Positions 1 to 7,468 of a stretch of 35,030 nt of DNA are shown piece after piece. The notes beneath the pieces are model-generated. The model was not told where the DNA came from. It did not search any database and saw only the letters and a list, made by a program, of their open reading frames with translations. Position 1 is the stretch's first letter. Each line of letters begins with the position of its first letter. The DNA is from CAMDPA01 sp964574325 (GTDB lineage: Bacteria; Pseudomonadota; Alphaproteobacteria; Rhizobiales; Hyphomicrobiaceae), in contig CAZNMY010000061.1 of assembly GCA_964574325.1 (NCBI GenBank), positions 1 to 35,030 of the forward strand, in the 5' to 3' direction. The position numbers and the translations under genes are program-made.

Positions 1-2
1 AG

Positions 3-323
3 CTGATCGTCGACCTGATCTATGAAGGCGGCATCGCCAACATGAACTACTCGATTTCCAACACCGCCGAGTGGGGCGAGTACAAGACCGGCCCGCGCAT
101 GATCACGGCTGAAACCAAGGCCGAGATGAAGCGCGTCCTGAAGGAGATCCAGACCGGCCAATTCACGAGTGAATGGATGCAGGAGTGCAAGGCCGGGCAG
201 GCGCGCTTCAAGGGCATTCGCCGCGTCAACGACGCCCACCAGATCGAGGAAGTCGGCGAAAAGCTGCGCGCAATGATGCCCTGGATCTCGAAGAACAAGC
301 TCGTCGACAAGGCGCGGAACTGA
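3..323 (+). CDS. ilvC: Ketol-acid reductoisomerase, C-terminal part (cut by window start)
   Basis: This is the last 106 codons of acetohydroxyacid isomeroreductase, which converts 2-acetolactate or 2-aceto-2-hydroxybutyrate to the dihydroxy acid with NADPH in cytoplasmic branched-chain amino acid synthesis. The reading frame is open from the window edge. It shows the C-terminal knotted-domain signature of the family: LIYEGGI, then MNYSISNTAEWG, then GPR, and ends with the usual ARFKGIRR and EVGEKLRAMMPW stretches. The true start lies upstream of the window. The stop is followed by about 118 bp before the next gene, with a CCGCAGG/CCTGCGG inverted repeat near 343-373 but no T-run, so termination there is uncertain. 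ilvE, for the last step of the same pathway, lies about 19 kb away and is not in the same operon. Confidence 0.93.
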   Translation: MIVDLIYEGGIANMNYSISNTAEWGEYKTGPRMITAETKAEMKRVLKEIQTGQFTSEWMQECKAGQARFKGIRRVNDAHQIEEVGEKLRAMMPWISKNKLVDKARN

Positions 324-441
324 TTTGCGCCTTATTGAATGACTCCGCAGGTTGCTAGGTTATGGTCGCCTGCGGCGTCGGCCTCTCGTGTAATCGAGGT
401 CGCCGCTGACCGGCACACTGTTGTGTCGCCTGGAGGTTGCA

Positions 442-702
442 ATGGACGTCAAGCAGGCAGTTCACGTCGCAAAGACCTACCTATCCGACTTGCTGTCGGA
501 AGAAAAAGTAGCGGCTTTGACCCTCGAGGAGGTTTGGTTCGACGATTCCCACGGTCAGTGGTGCATCACATTGGGCGTTCACCGGCAATTGGGGATAGCG
601 TTGACGGGGCTCACTGGAATGCCGTCCTTCAAGTCTGTTCGGGTGGCGGACGCGGATGGGCACGTTATTTCGGTGCGAAATCGCACGTCCGAGGCGGCCT
701 GA
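442..702 (+). CDS. Small hypothetical protein paired with a PIN-domain protein
   Basis: An 86-residue protein of unknown function. The start is ATG 442, because GGAGG at 432-436 lies five bases upstream; a TTG at 421 in frame has no such site. The sequence begins with a helical stretch (MDVKQAVHVAKTYLSDLL), then an acidic region with FDD, then alternating hydrophobic residues suggesting a small beta sheet. I know similar small proteins only as uncharacterised neighbours of PIN-like proteins. The next gene starts 14 bp downstream with its own Shine-Dalgarno site, so the two form a two-gene unit. Position and size fit an antitoxin or a regulatory partner of the PIN protein, but no DNA-binding motif is visible and this role is inference. 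Confidence 0.7.
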   Translation: MDVKQAVHVAKTYLSDLLSEEKVAALTLEEVWFDDSHGQWCITLGVHRQLGIALTGLTGMPSFKSVRVADADGHVISVRNRTSEAA

Positions 703-716
703 AAACGGAGCGGGGG

Positions 717-1178
717 GTGCGGTTGGCGCTCGACGCAAATCTGACATTGCTCTGGGTCGTCGGAACGGTCTCTAAAGACCTGATCACCAGACACAAGCGC
801 TTGGCATTCGGATCCGAGGATTACGACCTTTTGGTCAAAGTCCTATCGGCTGCCCACTGCGTCGTAAGCACACCCAACTCTCTTACCGAGGTTTCCAACA
901 TTGCAGACTTCGGGGTGCCGCAATCCGATCGCCGAAAGATTGCTGCGAAGTTCAAAGACTTCATTGCCTCGTCTACTGAACAATACATTCCCAGCGCCGT
1001 GGCTATTGAGCAGAAAGAGTTTTCCTGGCTCGGAATTTCGGACTGCGCATGGCTCTGCGCACTCGACAATGAGACCCATTTGCTCACGGTCGATCACATG
1101 CTGTATCAGGCGGCATTGAAGCGCGGCATGAATGCAACGAACTTCAACCACCTCCGGGAAGGCTACGGCACGGTTTGA
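717..1178 (+). CDS. PIN-domain protein, possible ribonuclease toxin
   Basis: A 153-residue protein with the four acidic positions of a PIN nuclease: D6 in the opening strand (LALDANL), E58 (SLTEVSN), D109 (GISDCAW) and D126 (LTVDHML). PIN domains fold around such a quartet to bind Mg2+ or Mn2+ and cut RNA. The start is taken as GTG 717, six bases after GGAG at 707-710; the frame is open further upstream, but that part overlaps the preceding gene and looks non-coding. The RHKR segment after the first strand is unlike classical VapC, so this may be a separate PIN subfamily. It forms a unit with the small gene just upstream. RNA cleavage and a toxin role are inferred from the fold only. A terminator-like hairpin follows at 1236-1259. 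Confidence 0.72.
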   Translation: MRLALDANLTLLWVVGTVSKDLITRHKRLAFGSEDYDLLVKVLSAAHCVVSTPNSLTEVSNIADFGVPQSDRRKIAAKFKDFIASSTEQYIPSAVAIEQKEFSWLGISDCAWLCALDNETHLLTVDHMLYQAALKRGMNATNFNHLREGYGTV

Positions 1179-1235
1179 CGCTGCCGCGCGAGCCGATATC
1201 TGGATCGGTGCCGCGCTCCCTTGAGGCAGAGGGAC

Positions 1236-1259
1236 AGGGCCCGCGTGGCCGCCCTTTTC
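1236..1259 (+). terminator. Probable rho-independent terminator after the PIN gene
   Basis: AGGGC at 1236-1240 pairs with GCCCT at 1251-1255 around a GC-rich loop, followed at once by a T-rich tail (TTTTCT). It lies 58 bp after the PIN-domain stop codon and upstream of the secreted-peptide genes, so it would separate the two units. The stem is short. Confidence 0.5.
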
Positions 1260-1410
1260 TATTTGCTGCGCTGCCACATGAGGCATTTCGGCATCGCCTT
1301 TCGGTTGATCTGCACGCAGTTCATGGAAGGAGTGTTTCTCCTGCTTGAAGGGAAGGGTGTCACTGCGCAAACTGGCGAGGCGGTACAACTTCATCCAGAG
1401 GGGAACTATC

Positions 1411-1641
1411 ATGCGGTTTGTTGCAGCATTGGGATTGAGCGCCGCCCTGGCGCTGGCGTTCACGTTTTCGGTCAGCACCGACGCCGAAGCCGCCAAGAAG
1501 GGCAAGGCGAAAATGTGCAAGGCTTCCAACGTGATCACCGGAAAGAAGGCGAGCTGGAAGTGCGGCGCGGCCGAGAAGTGCTGCTACGACACCATCGCCG
1601 CCAAGGGCACCTGCGTGCCGGCGAGCGGCATCTGCCTCTGA
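1411..1641 (+). CDS. Small secreted six-cysteine protein, copy 1
   Basis: A 76-residue protein with a clear Sec signal peptide: MRF, a hydrophobic core to about residue 22, and a likely cut near 27-28 after AEA. The mature part is about 49 residues, lysine-rich and basic at its start, with six cysteines at 36, 51, 57, 58, 68 and 75 including a CC pair. This pattern suggests three disulfides formed in the periplasm or outside the cell. The start is ATG 1411, preceded by GAGGGGAA at good spacing. The next gene, 42 bp downstream, is a paralogue with nearly the same cysteine spacing. I do not recognise the family; a defensin-like or inhibitor-like knottin, or a metal-binding peptide, are possibilities only. 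Confidence 0.8.
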   Translation: MRFVAALGLSAALALAFTFSVSTDAEAAKKGKAKMCKASNVITGKKASWKCGAAEKCCYDTIAAKGTCVPASGICL

Positions 1642-1683
1642 GGTTGCGTGAGTTTCATCACTGAAAGATAGGGGAGAATAGAA

Positions 1684-1914
1684 ATGCGGAAGATTCTGGC
1701 GATTGCCTTTGCGGTAGCGATCGGTTTGTCGTTTTCGTTGGGCACCGACGCCGAAGCGTCAAAGAAGAAGTCCTCGGCCAAGAACAAGGCCTGCGTCGGC
1801 ACCACGATCGAAGGCAAGAAGGTCAAGTTCAGCTGCAAGGCGACCGAGAACTGCTGCTTCGACGGCCTGATGGCGAAGGGCAACTGCACGCCCAAGGGGC
1901 AAGTCTGCTTCTGA
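1684..1914 (+). CDS. Small secreted six-cysteine protein, copy 2
   Basis: A 76-residue paralogue of the preceding gene. It has a signal peptide (MRKILAIAFAVAIGLSFSLG, likely cut after the AEA near residue 25) and a lysine-rich mature part with cysteines at 37, 51, 57, 58, 68 and 75. Five of the six positions coincide exactly with copy 1 although many other residues differ (KVKFSCKATENCC against ASWKCGAAEKCC), so the cysteine framework is under selection. GGGGAG at 1671-1676 sits seven bases before the ATG. The two genes are close enough to share a transcript that would end at the hairpin at 1936-1962. The function is unknown. Confidence 0.82.
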   Translation: MRKILAIAFAVAIGLSFSLGTDAEASKKKSSAKNKACVGTTIEGKKVKFSCKATENCCFDGLMAKGNCTPKGQVCF

Positions 1915-1935
1915 GACGTCTGCTGCGTTTTGGTT

Positions 1936-1962
1936 GGTGTCAGACCCGGCGGGTCTGACACC
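1936..1962. terminator. Perfect 12-bp hairpin between convergent genes
   Basis: GGTGTCAGACCC (1936-1947), loop GGC, then GGGTCTGACACC (1951-1962): a perfect 12-bp stem with a 3-base loop. It lies 22 bp after the plus-strand peptide gene and 18 bp before the end of the convergent oxidoreductase, where a bidirectional terminator is expected. There is no T-run on either side, so it may instead be one copy of a dispersed REP-like palindrome. Confidence 0.55.
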
Positions 1963-1979
1963 ATTCCTACGCGGAGCGC

Positions 1980-3611
1980 TCAAGCAGCCTCCGCCCGCTG
2001 CAACCGCTGCCCGCGTAGGATGTCCGCCCCCTTTTCGGCGATGACGAGCACGGCGGCGTTGATGTTGCCGGAGATCAGGTCCGGCATCGACGAGGCGTCT
2101 ATCACGCGCAGGCCTCGCGTGCCTTTCACGCGCAACTCCGGGTCGAGCACGGCGGCCTTGTCGGTTTCTGCGCCCATCGGGCAGGTCGCGCACGGGTGAT
2201 GCGCGGTGATCGCCTTCGACTTGATCCAGGCCTCGATCTCTTTGTCGGTGTTGACGTCGGGCGGATCGACGCGCTTGCCGCGATACTTGTCGAGCGGCCC
2301 CTGATGCACCGCGTCGAGACCGAGCTTGTAGCCCTCGCGCAGCACGGCGACGTCGCTCTGCGCGGAGAAGAAGTTCGGCACGAGGCGCACTGGATCGCGC
2401 GGGTTCGCCGAACGCAGCAGCACCTCGCCGCGGCTTTCGGGATGCAGCAGAACCGGCCGGATACCGAACATATCGTCGTAGGGCGGCGTCACCCCGGGGA
2501 ACCACATATGCGGATGGCCCGGCGCGCTGCGGAACAGGAACTGAATTTCGGGCGCCGTCAGTTCCTGGTTGTAGCGCGTGAAGGCGGCAAGCCCTGAAGG
2601 CGGGATGGTCGCCGGACCCTTTCCGGTGAGATAGGCCCGCACGAACGCCGTCGAGATGCGGTCGGCGCGGAGAAGGTCGCGGAACGGGCTCGTGTTCTCC
2701 GGCCGCGCCCACATGATCCACATCGCCAGGTGATCCTGTAGATTCTGCCCGACCGGCAGATCGACGAGCGTCTTGATGCCATGCGACTTCAGGTGATCGG
2801 CTGGCCCGATGCCCGACAGCATCAGCAATTGCGGCGAGTTGAACGCGCCGCCCGACAGGATGACCTCCTTGTCTGCGTGCGCGGTCTTCACCTCTCCCCC
2901 TTGCTCGTACTCGATGCCGACGGCGCGCGTGCCCTCCATCAGCACGCGCGTCGCAAACGCTTCTGTTTCGACCGTCAGGTTCGCGCGGCCGCGCGCGGGA
3001 TGCAGGAACGCGACGGCTGCCGAGCAGCGCCGTCCGTTCTTGATCGTGTACTGCGAGCGCGAGAAGCCGAGCTGCTCGCGGCCGTTGAAATCGTCGTTGA
3101 CCGCGTAGCCCGCGTCCTTCGCCGCATCGAGCCAGTCGTCCCAGATGGGATCCGGCGCATGTCCGACGATGACGCCGAGCGGGCCCGAACCGCCGCGCCA
3201 CGTGTCCTCGCCACCTTCGAACGTCTCCATCCGCTTGAAGTAGGGAAGCACGTCCTTGTAGGTCCAGCCCTTCGCGCCCATGCGGTCCCAGCGGTCGTAG
3301 TCGCCGCGATTGCCGCGCACGTAGGCCATCACGTTGATCGACGATGACCCGCCGAGCACCTTGCCACGCATCGCCTCGACTTTGCGGCCGCTCATTTGCG
3401 GCTCGGGCTCGTAGTCGTAGCCCCAGTCGAACATCTTGTGGTCGTGCAGCTTGCCGAGACCCAGCGGCACCTTGATGTAGGGGTGGTTATCGCGGCCGCC
3501 CGCCTCGAGCAGGAGCACACTGTTGGCGCCACCTTCCGTGAGACGGCCGGCAAGCACACAGCCTGCCGATCCCGCGCCGACGATGATGTAGTCGTAGCCC
3601 CTCGATGCCAT
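1980..3611 (-). CDS. GMC-family FAD-dependent oxidoreductase (alcohol/choline dehydrogenase type)
   Basis: A 543-residue glucose-methanol-choline family flavoenzyme, expected to oxidise an alcohol to an aldehyde in the cytoplasm. The N-terminus has the ADP-binding GxGxxG (YIIVGAGSAGCVLAGRL) and the E of LLLEAGG for the FAD ribose. The GMC signature follows (MRGKVLGGSSSINVMAYVRG), then the second signature (GGAFNSPQLLMLSGIGP). The C-terminus carries the active-site histidine region (AHHPCATCPMG) and GNINAA, where a second catalytic His or Asn sits. The length is typical for the family. The start is ATG 3611, just ahead of the FAD motif, preceded on the minus strand by GAGGG; the frame stays open upstream but with low-complexity sequence. 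The gene is monocistronic here. The substrate cannot be told; choline dehydrogenase, polyethylene glycol dehydrogenase and other alcohol dehydrogenases all look alike at this level. Confidence 0.92.
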   Translation of the reverse strand: MASRGYDYIIVGAGSAGCVLAGRLTEGGANSVLLLEAGGRDNHPYIKVPLGLGKLHDHKMFDWGYDYEPEPQMSGRKVEAMRGKVLGGSSSINVMAYVRGNRGDYDRWDRMGAKGWTYKDVLPYFKRMETFEGGEDTWRGGSGPLGVIVGHAPDPIWDDWLDAAKDAGYAVNDDFNGREQLGFSRSQYTIKNGRRCSAAVAFLHPARGRANLTVETEAFATRVLMEGTRAVGIEYEQGGEVKTAHADKEVILSGGAFNSPQLLMLSGIGPADHLKSHGIKTLVDLPVGQNLQDHLAMWIMWARPENTSPFRDLLRADRISTAFVRAYLTGKGPATIPPSGLAAFTRYNQELTAPEIQFLFRSAPGHPHMWFPGVTPPYDDMFGIRPVLLHPESRGEVLLRSANPRDPVRLVPNFFSAQSDVAVLREGYKLGLDAVHQGPLDKYRGKRVDPPDVNTDKEIEAWIKSKAITAHHPCATCPMGAETDKAAVLDPELRVKGTRGLRVIDASSMPDLISGNINAAVLVIAEKGADILRGQRLQRAEAA

Positions 3612-4199
3612 GCCCCGTCGTTCCCTCTGCGCGATTCCGTCGTAACCCCAATTGAATGCGATTGGCGCCACGCATTCAAGTGCCGGGCGGGGTGGCTGCC
3701 ATGCGTGAAGCGCTCCGTCGCGGAGGGCGCGCGCGGAGGGACGGGACGACGACGACGGGCGGCGGGGCAGTGGAGCACCGCAGTGTAAGTTTTTTTGAGC
3801 GGCTTCCACCGCCCCGCCTCGGGCTTCACCAGCGCAGCGTTCTGCCGATCCAGAGCGAATGCTTGATCGGTTACCGACATCGCCGGCTATTGTGTTCCTC
3901 GTTGACCCGCGTTGGCGGCACTGACCGTTGCCGGCCAGCCTGGGAGTCACCTTCACGGAGCTCGCAGCGAGCGGGGCATCCGCGTTACCCGAACCGGCAC
4001 CTCATCCCGAGCCGCCTCCGGAGACGACCCGTCGTGACGCTGATGGGGGCAAGTTCCGCGAACTATAACGCGACACTCTGGGTGAGAACGGCGCGTCAAT
4101 CACGATGAGGCGAGGCGGCCGAGCGAAGTTGTGATTGACGCTGGCCGCGCCTCGGTTTTCTTCGACGTGGCGTGCGTGGCCGGTCGGCCGGTGGCCGCG
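3612..4199. other. Gene-poor stretch upstream of the oxidoreductase
   Basis: No convincing gene on either strand. The open frames here are GC-driven and arginine-rich, without ribosome sites. The stretch should hold the promoter of the minus-strand oxidoreductase, but I cannot point to clear -35 and -10 boxes. Near its right end lies an inverted repeat at 4094-4140, followed by the truncated IS3 element. It may be intergenic DNA remodelled by that insertion. Confidence 0.5.
4094..4140. repeat. 10-bp perfect inverted repeat with 27-base spacer
   Basis: CGTCAATCAC at 4094-4103 is matched by its exact reverse complement GTGATTGACG at 4131-4140. Further short complementarity (GGCGCG near the left arm, CGCGCC beyond the right arm) could extend the structure. 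It lies next to the truncated left side of the IS3 remnant. It could be a hairpin, or the trace of an older insertion target. Confidence 0.45.
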
Positions 4200-4514
4200 T
4201 TTGCGGTCGAGAGCGGCCTCGTGCCGTCGGTCGGCAGCGTCGGCGACAGCTACGACAACGCACTCGCCGAGACGATCAACGGGCTCTACAAAGCCGAGGT
4301 GATCCACCGGCGCGGGCCATGGCGCAGCATCGATGCCGTCGAGTACGCCACGCTCGAATGGGTCGACTGGTTCAACAACCGCCGGCTTCTCTCCTCGATC
4401 GGCGACATCCCGCCGGCCGAGGCCGAAGCCGCCTACTACGCGGGCCTGGAGGAGCCCGCCGCACTCGCCGCCTGACTCAAACCAAACAGCCTCCGAGGAA
4501 CCCGGGACAGTTCA
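4190..4514 (+). mobile_element. Right-end fragment of an IS3-family insertion sequence
   Basis: The fragment comprises the transposase C-terminus and, 39 bp beyond its stop, a right terminal repeat ending GAACCCGGGACAGTTCA at 4514. The terminal CA and the sequence CTCAAACCAAACAGCCTCCG just before it are typical of the right end of IS3 members. No matching left end (TGAACTGTCCCGGGTTC) was found in the window, so the element was truncated by deletion or by a later insertion. The left boundary given is approximate. Confidence 0.75.
4200..4475 (+). pseudogene. IS3-family transposase (OrfB), C-terminal remnant
   Basis: About 90 codons that match the end of the IS3-family DDE integrase. Visible parts are the conserved SVGSVGDSYDNALAE, where the final E is the third catalytic acid, then INGLYKAEVI, the RGPWR turn, and the closing YxxWVDWFNNRR with the PPAEAEAAYY tail. 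The first two catalytic aspartates and the whole OrfA region are missing, so it cannot transpose on its own. Family-like sequence begins at about FAVESGLVPSVGS; the codons before it in the same open frame do not look like transposase. The remnant points in the direction of dusA and ends just before the element's right inverted repeat. Confidence 0.85.
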
Positions 4515-4527
4515 TTCTGATTTCGCA

Positions 4528-4622
4528 GTGGACACGGGATGTGGCCATGGCCAACACGTGGCCAAAGTTCCTGATGGGTTCTGCTGTTTTGTGGACACGA
4601 GTGATGGTCAATGCGTGGACAC
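4528..4622 (+). repeat. Three direct copies of GTGGACAC
   Basis: GTGGACAC occurs at 4528-4535, 4591-4598 and 4615-4622, in the short gap between the IS3 right end and dusA. The spacing is irregular (63 and 24 bp). It may be debris of other insertion-sequence ends or a regulatory motif ahead of dusA; nothing else supports either reading. Confidence 0.35.
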
Positions 4623-4658
4623 CTTCTCACTTTAGTCCCAGATACGGCAAGAGAAACG

Positions 4659-5663
4659 ATGCAATATCAATTACATAGATTCTCCGTCGCCCCGATGATG
4701 GATTGGACGGACCGGCATTGCCGGGCGTTCCACCGGCGGCTGACGGGGCGTGCGCTGCTCTATACCGAGATGGTCACGGCGGCGGCGATCCTGCATGGCG
4801 ACCGCGACCGGCTGCTCGGATTTTCAGCCGACGAGCAACCCGTGGCCCTTCAATTGGGAGGCTGCGAGCCGCCGGCACTCGCAGAGGCCGCGCGGATCGG
4901 GGCGGGCTACGGCTACGCGGAGATCAATCTCAACGTCGGTTGCCCGTCGGATCGCGTCCAGGAAGGCCGCTTCGGCGCTTGCCTGATGCTGGAGCCCGAA
5001 CTCGTCGCGCGGGGATGGGCGGCGATGCAGGCGGCCGTGGATGTTCCCGTCACCGTCAAGTGCCGCATCGGCGTCGACGACCAGGATCCGGAAGCCGACC
5101 TCGAGCGCTTCATCTCGACGGTCGCGGACGCGGGGTGCCGGACGTTCGTCGTCCACGCGCGCAAGGCGTGGCTGAAGGGGCTGTCGCCCAAGGAGAACCG
5201 CGAGGTGCCGCCACTCGATTACGGGCGTGTCCGCCGGTTGAAGGCGGCCCATCCCCATCTCAACATCGTGCTCAACGGCGGCATCGACACGATCGAGGCG
5301 GCGCTGGGTCATCTGCAATGGGCCGATGGGGTCATGCTGGGCCGCGCGGCCTACCAGAACCCGTATCTCCTGTCCCGTGTGGATCGCGAGATCTTCGGTG
5401 CAGATACGCCCGTGCCGTCCCGCGAAGAGGTGCTCGCGGCGTTGATCCCCCATGCCGACCGTCATGTCGCCGGCGGCGGGCGCCTCAACAACGTCACCAG
5501 GCACATTCTCGGCCTGTATCACGGCCGGCCCCGCGGCCGCGCCTTCCGGCGGCATTTGAGCGAGAATGCCGTCCGCGCCGGGGCCACATCTGCCGTCATC
5601 GCAGAAGCCATCGACATCGCGCGCGGCTCGGCCCCGCGAGGCGAGAGCGTCTCCGCAGCCTGA
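4659..5663 (+). CDS. dusA: tRNA-dihydrouridine(20/20a) synthase DusA
   Basis: A 334-residue FMN enzyme that reduces U20/U20a in the D-loop of tRNA with NADPH. The family hallmarks are present: the opening FSVAPMMDWTDRHCR, the TEMVTA strand, QLGG, and NLNVGCPSDRV with the catalytic cysteine at 95, followed by GxFGACLM. VKCRIGVDD comes next, then HARKAWLKGLSPKENR, which is specific to the DusA branch, and NGGI with MLGRAAYQNP for phosphate binding of FMN. The length is normal. ATG 4659 is chosen because it gives the usual short N-terminus; an upstream in-frame start would add 16 unrelated residues. The ribosome site is weak (AAGAG). The gene lies downstream of the IS3 scrap, and its promoter may be affected by it. 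Confidence 0.95.
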   Translation: MQYQLHRFSVAPMMDWTDRHCRAFHRRLTGRALLYTEMVTAAAILHGDRDRLLGFSADEQPVALQLGGCEPPALAEAARIGAGYGYAEINLNVGCPSDRVQEGRFGACLMLEPELVARGWAAMQAAVDVPVTVKCRIGVDDQDPEADLERFISTVADAGCRTFVVHARKAWLKGLSPKENREVPPLDYGRVRRLKAAHPHLNIVLNGGIDTIEAALGHLQWADGVMLGRAAYQNPYLLSRVDREIFGADTPVPSREEVLAALIPHADRHVAGGGRLNNVTRHILGLYHGRPRGRAFRRHLSENAVRAGATSAVIAEAIDIARGSAPRGESVSAA

Positions 5664-5749
5664 CAGCGGTAGCTCTGATTGGTGGGGCAACACGGGGTAG
5701 CCCGGAGTTTGCGATGGACCCGGATTCAGTCGTTCCGGCTGTCCGATCG

Positions 5750-5764
5750 CCGTACTTTGTACGG
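5750..5764. other. Short perfect hairpin after dusA
   Basis: CCGTAC, loop TTT, GTACGG: a 6-bp stem followed by TTTC. It is 86 bp after dusA and 64 bp before the next start codon. It could be a weak terminator for dusA or part of the leader of the srf locus. Confidence 0.3.
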
Positions 5765-5827
5765 TTTCGGTGCAGACGGTGTTTCCGACTGGTACAGGTT
5801 GTTCGCGCGTTGCCAGAGGCAGTTGTC

Positions 5828-7468
5828 ATGAAGCTGGTCGAGGTCGTGGCCGTCGAGGATCGCAGCCGGGCGGAAGGCGGCCATGCCGTCATCCTGCTGC
5901 GCGGCGTGGAGCGGGCGCCGCCGGGCGTCACGTTCAACCTCACCCCGATGGTTGCGGAAGACGACGAGGAAACCGAGCCTCCCGTCCCAGGCTTGACCGG
6001 ACTGCGCGCGCTCGAAGTTACCATGACCGCCGACGGGATGGCCCTGGCGATCGGCCCCGACATCGCCGAAAGCGCTCTGTTCGTGCCGGGCGCCGCCGTC
6101 GAGATCACGCTGCCCGACGTCGGGGTCCGCGGCGAGTTCCCGTGGCCGGCGGTGACGCCGCTCGCCCGGCCGAAGCGGCGCAACATCATGCTCAAGCGCA
6201 ATTCCGCCGACCCGCTGCTGCGCCAGTCGCCGGCCGCTCCCGCGGTCGAGACGGTCCAGCCCGAAGCTCCCGGAAGCAGCGTACAGATGCAGCCTCAGCT
6301 CGCGTCCGAGGCGCCGGCCGACGTGCCGGAGACGACCGGGCATCTGCCAACTCAGTCCAGCGGACGGCGCCCGATCGTGCTCAGCTCGACCTTGCCGCGA
6401 CGCGCGATCCCCGACCGGGCGCCCGATCGAGAGAATGATCCGGCACCACAAGCCGAGCCGGAAACCCCGACCGCTTCGGCCCTCTCGCCCATTGCCGCGG
6501 TCCGATCGCCCGGGGCGCATACTCTTCCAGCGCAAGCGGAGATCGACCCCGCTCCGGCCTCGACACCGGCCTCGACACCGGCCCCGACGCCGATCCGGAC
6601 AACGGCCCCGACACCGGCAATGATCGAACCGGCGCGGCACGAGGTGGCGCAGCCGGGACCTGCCGTCGACAGCTCCGTCGCAGCGGACGCCATTGCTGCA
6701 CCAGAGGGGCTGCGGCCCGCTGCGCGGACGAGCCAGGCGGCACAGCAACCTTCACGTCGCGCAGGCGGCACGATGTCGGCCGGAAGCGCCGTCGCGCTTA
6801 CGGCAGCCGTTCTCGTCGCAGGTCAGATCATCGCGCTGCGGGCCCTGAACCTGAGCGTGGTTCCGCGCCAATCTGCGACGACGGCTGCGACCACGGCTGG
6901 GAACGAACCGATTGCCGCCGCCCGGGTTGCGGATCCGGTTCCGACGCACACGCCCGCTCCGGATAAGGCCCAGCCGGGGGGCCCACCGGCCCCCGAAGTG
7001 CCGCCTCTCTCCCAGCGCAACGTCTACGAGGTGATTGCGGCGGGGCCCCTGTCGCCGAGGGGAGTTGCTGCGGCCGGGGTGACGCCCGCGAAGTCACTGC
7101 AGCTCGCGCACGGGTTGTTGCACGGCCCCGAGGCCGAACGTGATGCCGAAGAAGCAGCCTACTGGTTGAAGCACTATCTCGCCGGCGCGCAGGGGGGCGA
7201 TTCCGTCCGTATCGCCCTGACCCAGCTCGGTTCGGCCTATGCCCAGCCGGTTCGAGGGGAGCGGGATTTCGCGAGTGCACGGATCGTCTGGGAGCTGTCG
7301 GCCGCGCTGGGCGACACCGTCGCCATGTGTTTTCTCGGTGCCATGCACGAGCACGGATTGGGCGGCCCACGAACCGGCAACGTCGCCGCGACGTGGTACG
7401 AGCGCGCCAGCGCTCTGGGCAGGACATGTGCCACATCGGGGCACGGCGCTGGCAGCGAGCGCCGTTGA
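5828..7468 (+). CDS. Single-pass membrane protein: conserved N-domain, Pro/Ala linker, Sel1-like repeats (srf locus)
   Basis: A 546-residue protein, first gene of the SrfB/SrfC locus. ATG 5828 is chosen because AGAGG lies eight bases upstream and because it aligns exactly with the start of the OmpA-domain gene at 13519. Residues 1-125 form a beta-rich domain homologous to that protein (MKLVEVVAVED..., GGHAVILLRGV, and VRGEFPWPAVTPLARPKRRN). Residues about 125-315 are a Pro/Ala/Thr linker with short PAS-TPAST-PAPTP repeats. One membrane span lies at about 320-342 (VALTAAVLVAGQIIAL). After a second linker, residues about 420-530 contain Sel1-like helical repeats (AEEAAYWLKHYLAGAQ, ARIVWELSAALGD, VAATWYERASALG). 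I predict the N-domain inside the cell and Sel1 repeats in the periplasm as a protein-binding scaffold. The last 15 residues (RTCATSGHGAGSERR) break the repeat pattern and could reflect a frameshift. The function is unknown. Confidence 0.82.
   Translation: MKLVEVVAVEDRSRAEGGHAVILLRGVERAPPGVTFNLTPMVAEDDEETEPPVPGLTGLRALEVTMTADGMALAIGPDIAESALFVPGAAVEITLPDVGVRGEFPWPAVTPLARPKRRNIMLKRNSADPLLRQSPAAPAVETVQPEAPGSSVQMQPQLASEAPADVPETTGHLPTQSSGRRPIVLSSTLPRRAIPDRAPDRENDPAPQAEPETPTASALSPIAAVRSPGAHTLPAQAEIDPAPASTPASTPAPTPIRTTAPTPAMIEPARHEVAQPGPAVDSSVAADAIAAPEGLRPAARTSQAAQQPSRRAGGTMSAGSAVALTAAVLVAGQIIALRALNLSVVPRQSATTAATTAGNEPIAAARVADPVPTHTPAPDKAQPGGPPAPEVPPLSQRNVYEVIAAGPLSPRGVAAAGVTPAKSLQLAHGLLHGPEAERDAEEAAYWLKHYLAGAQGGDSVRIALTQLGSAYAQPVRGERDFASARIVWELSAALGDTVAMCFLGAMHEHGLGGPRTGNVAATWYERASALGRTCATSGHGAGSERR

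Noticed and set aside
339..716. Upstream extension of the PIN-protein frame
   Set aside because: It overlaps the small partner gene and has no protein-like character; GTG 717 has a good ribosome site.
4703..5827. Extension of the Sel1 protein's frame upstream through dusA, or a start at 5714
   Set aside because: The upstream part overlaps dusA and is arginine-rich noise. ATG 5828 has a ribosome site and matches the paralogous N-domain start.
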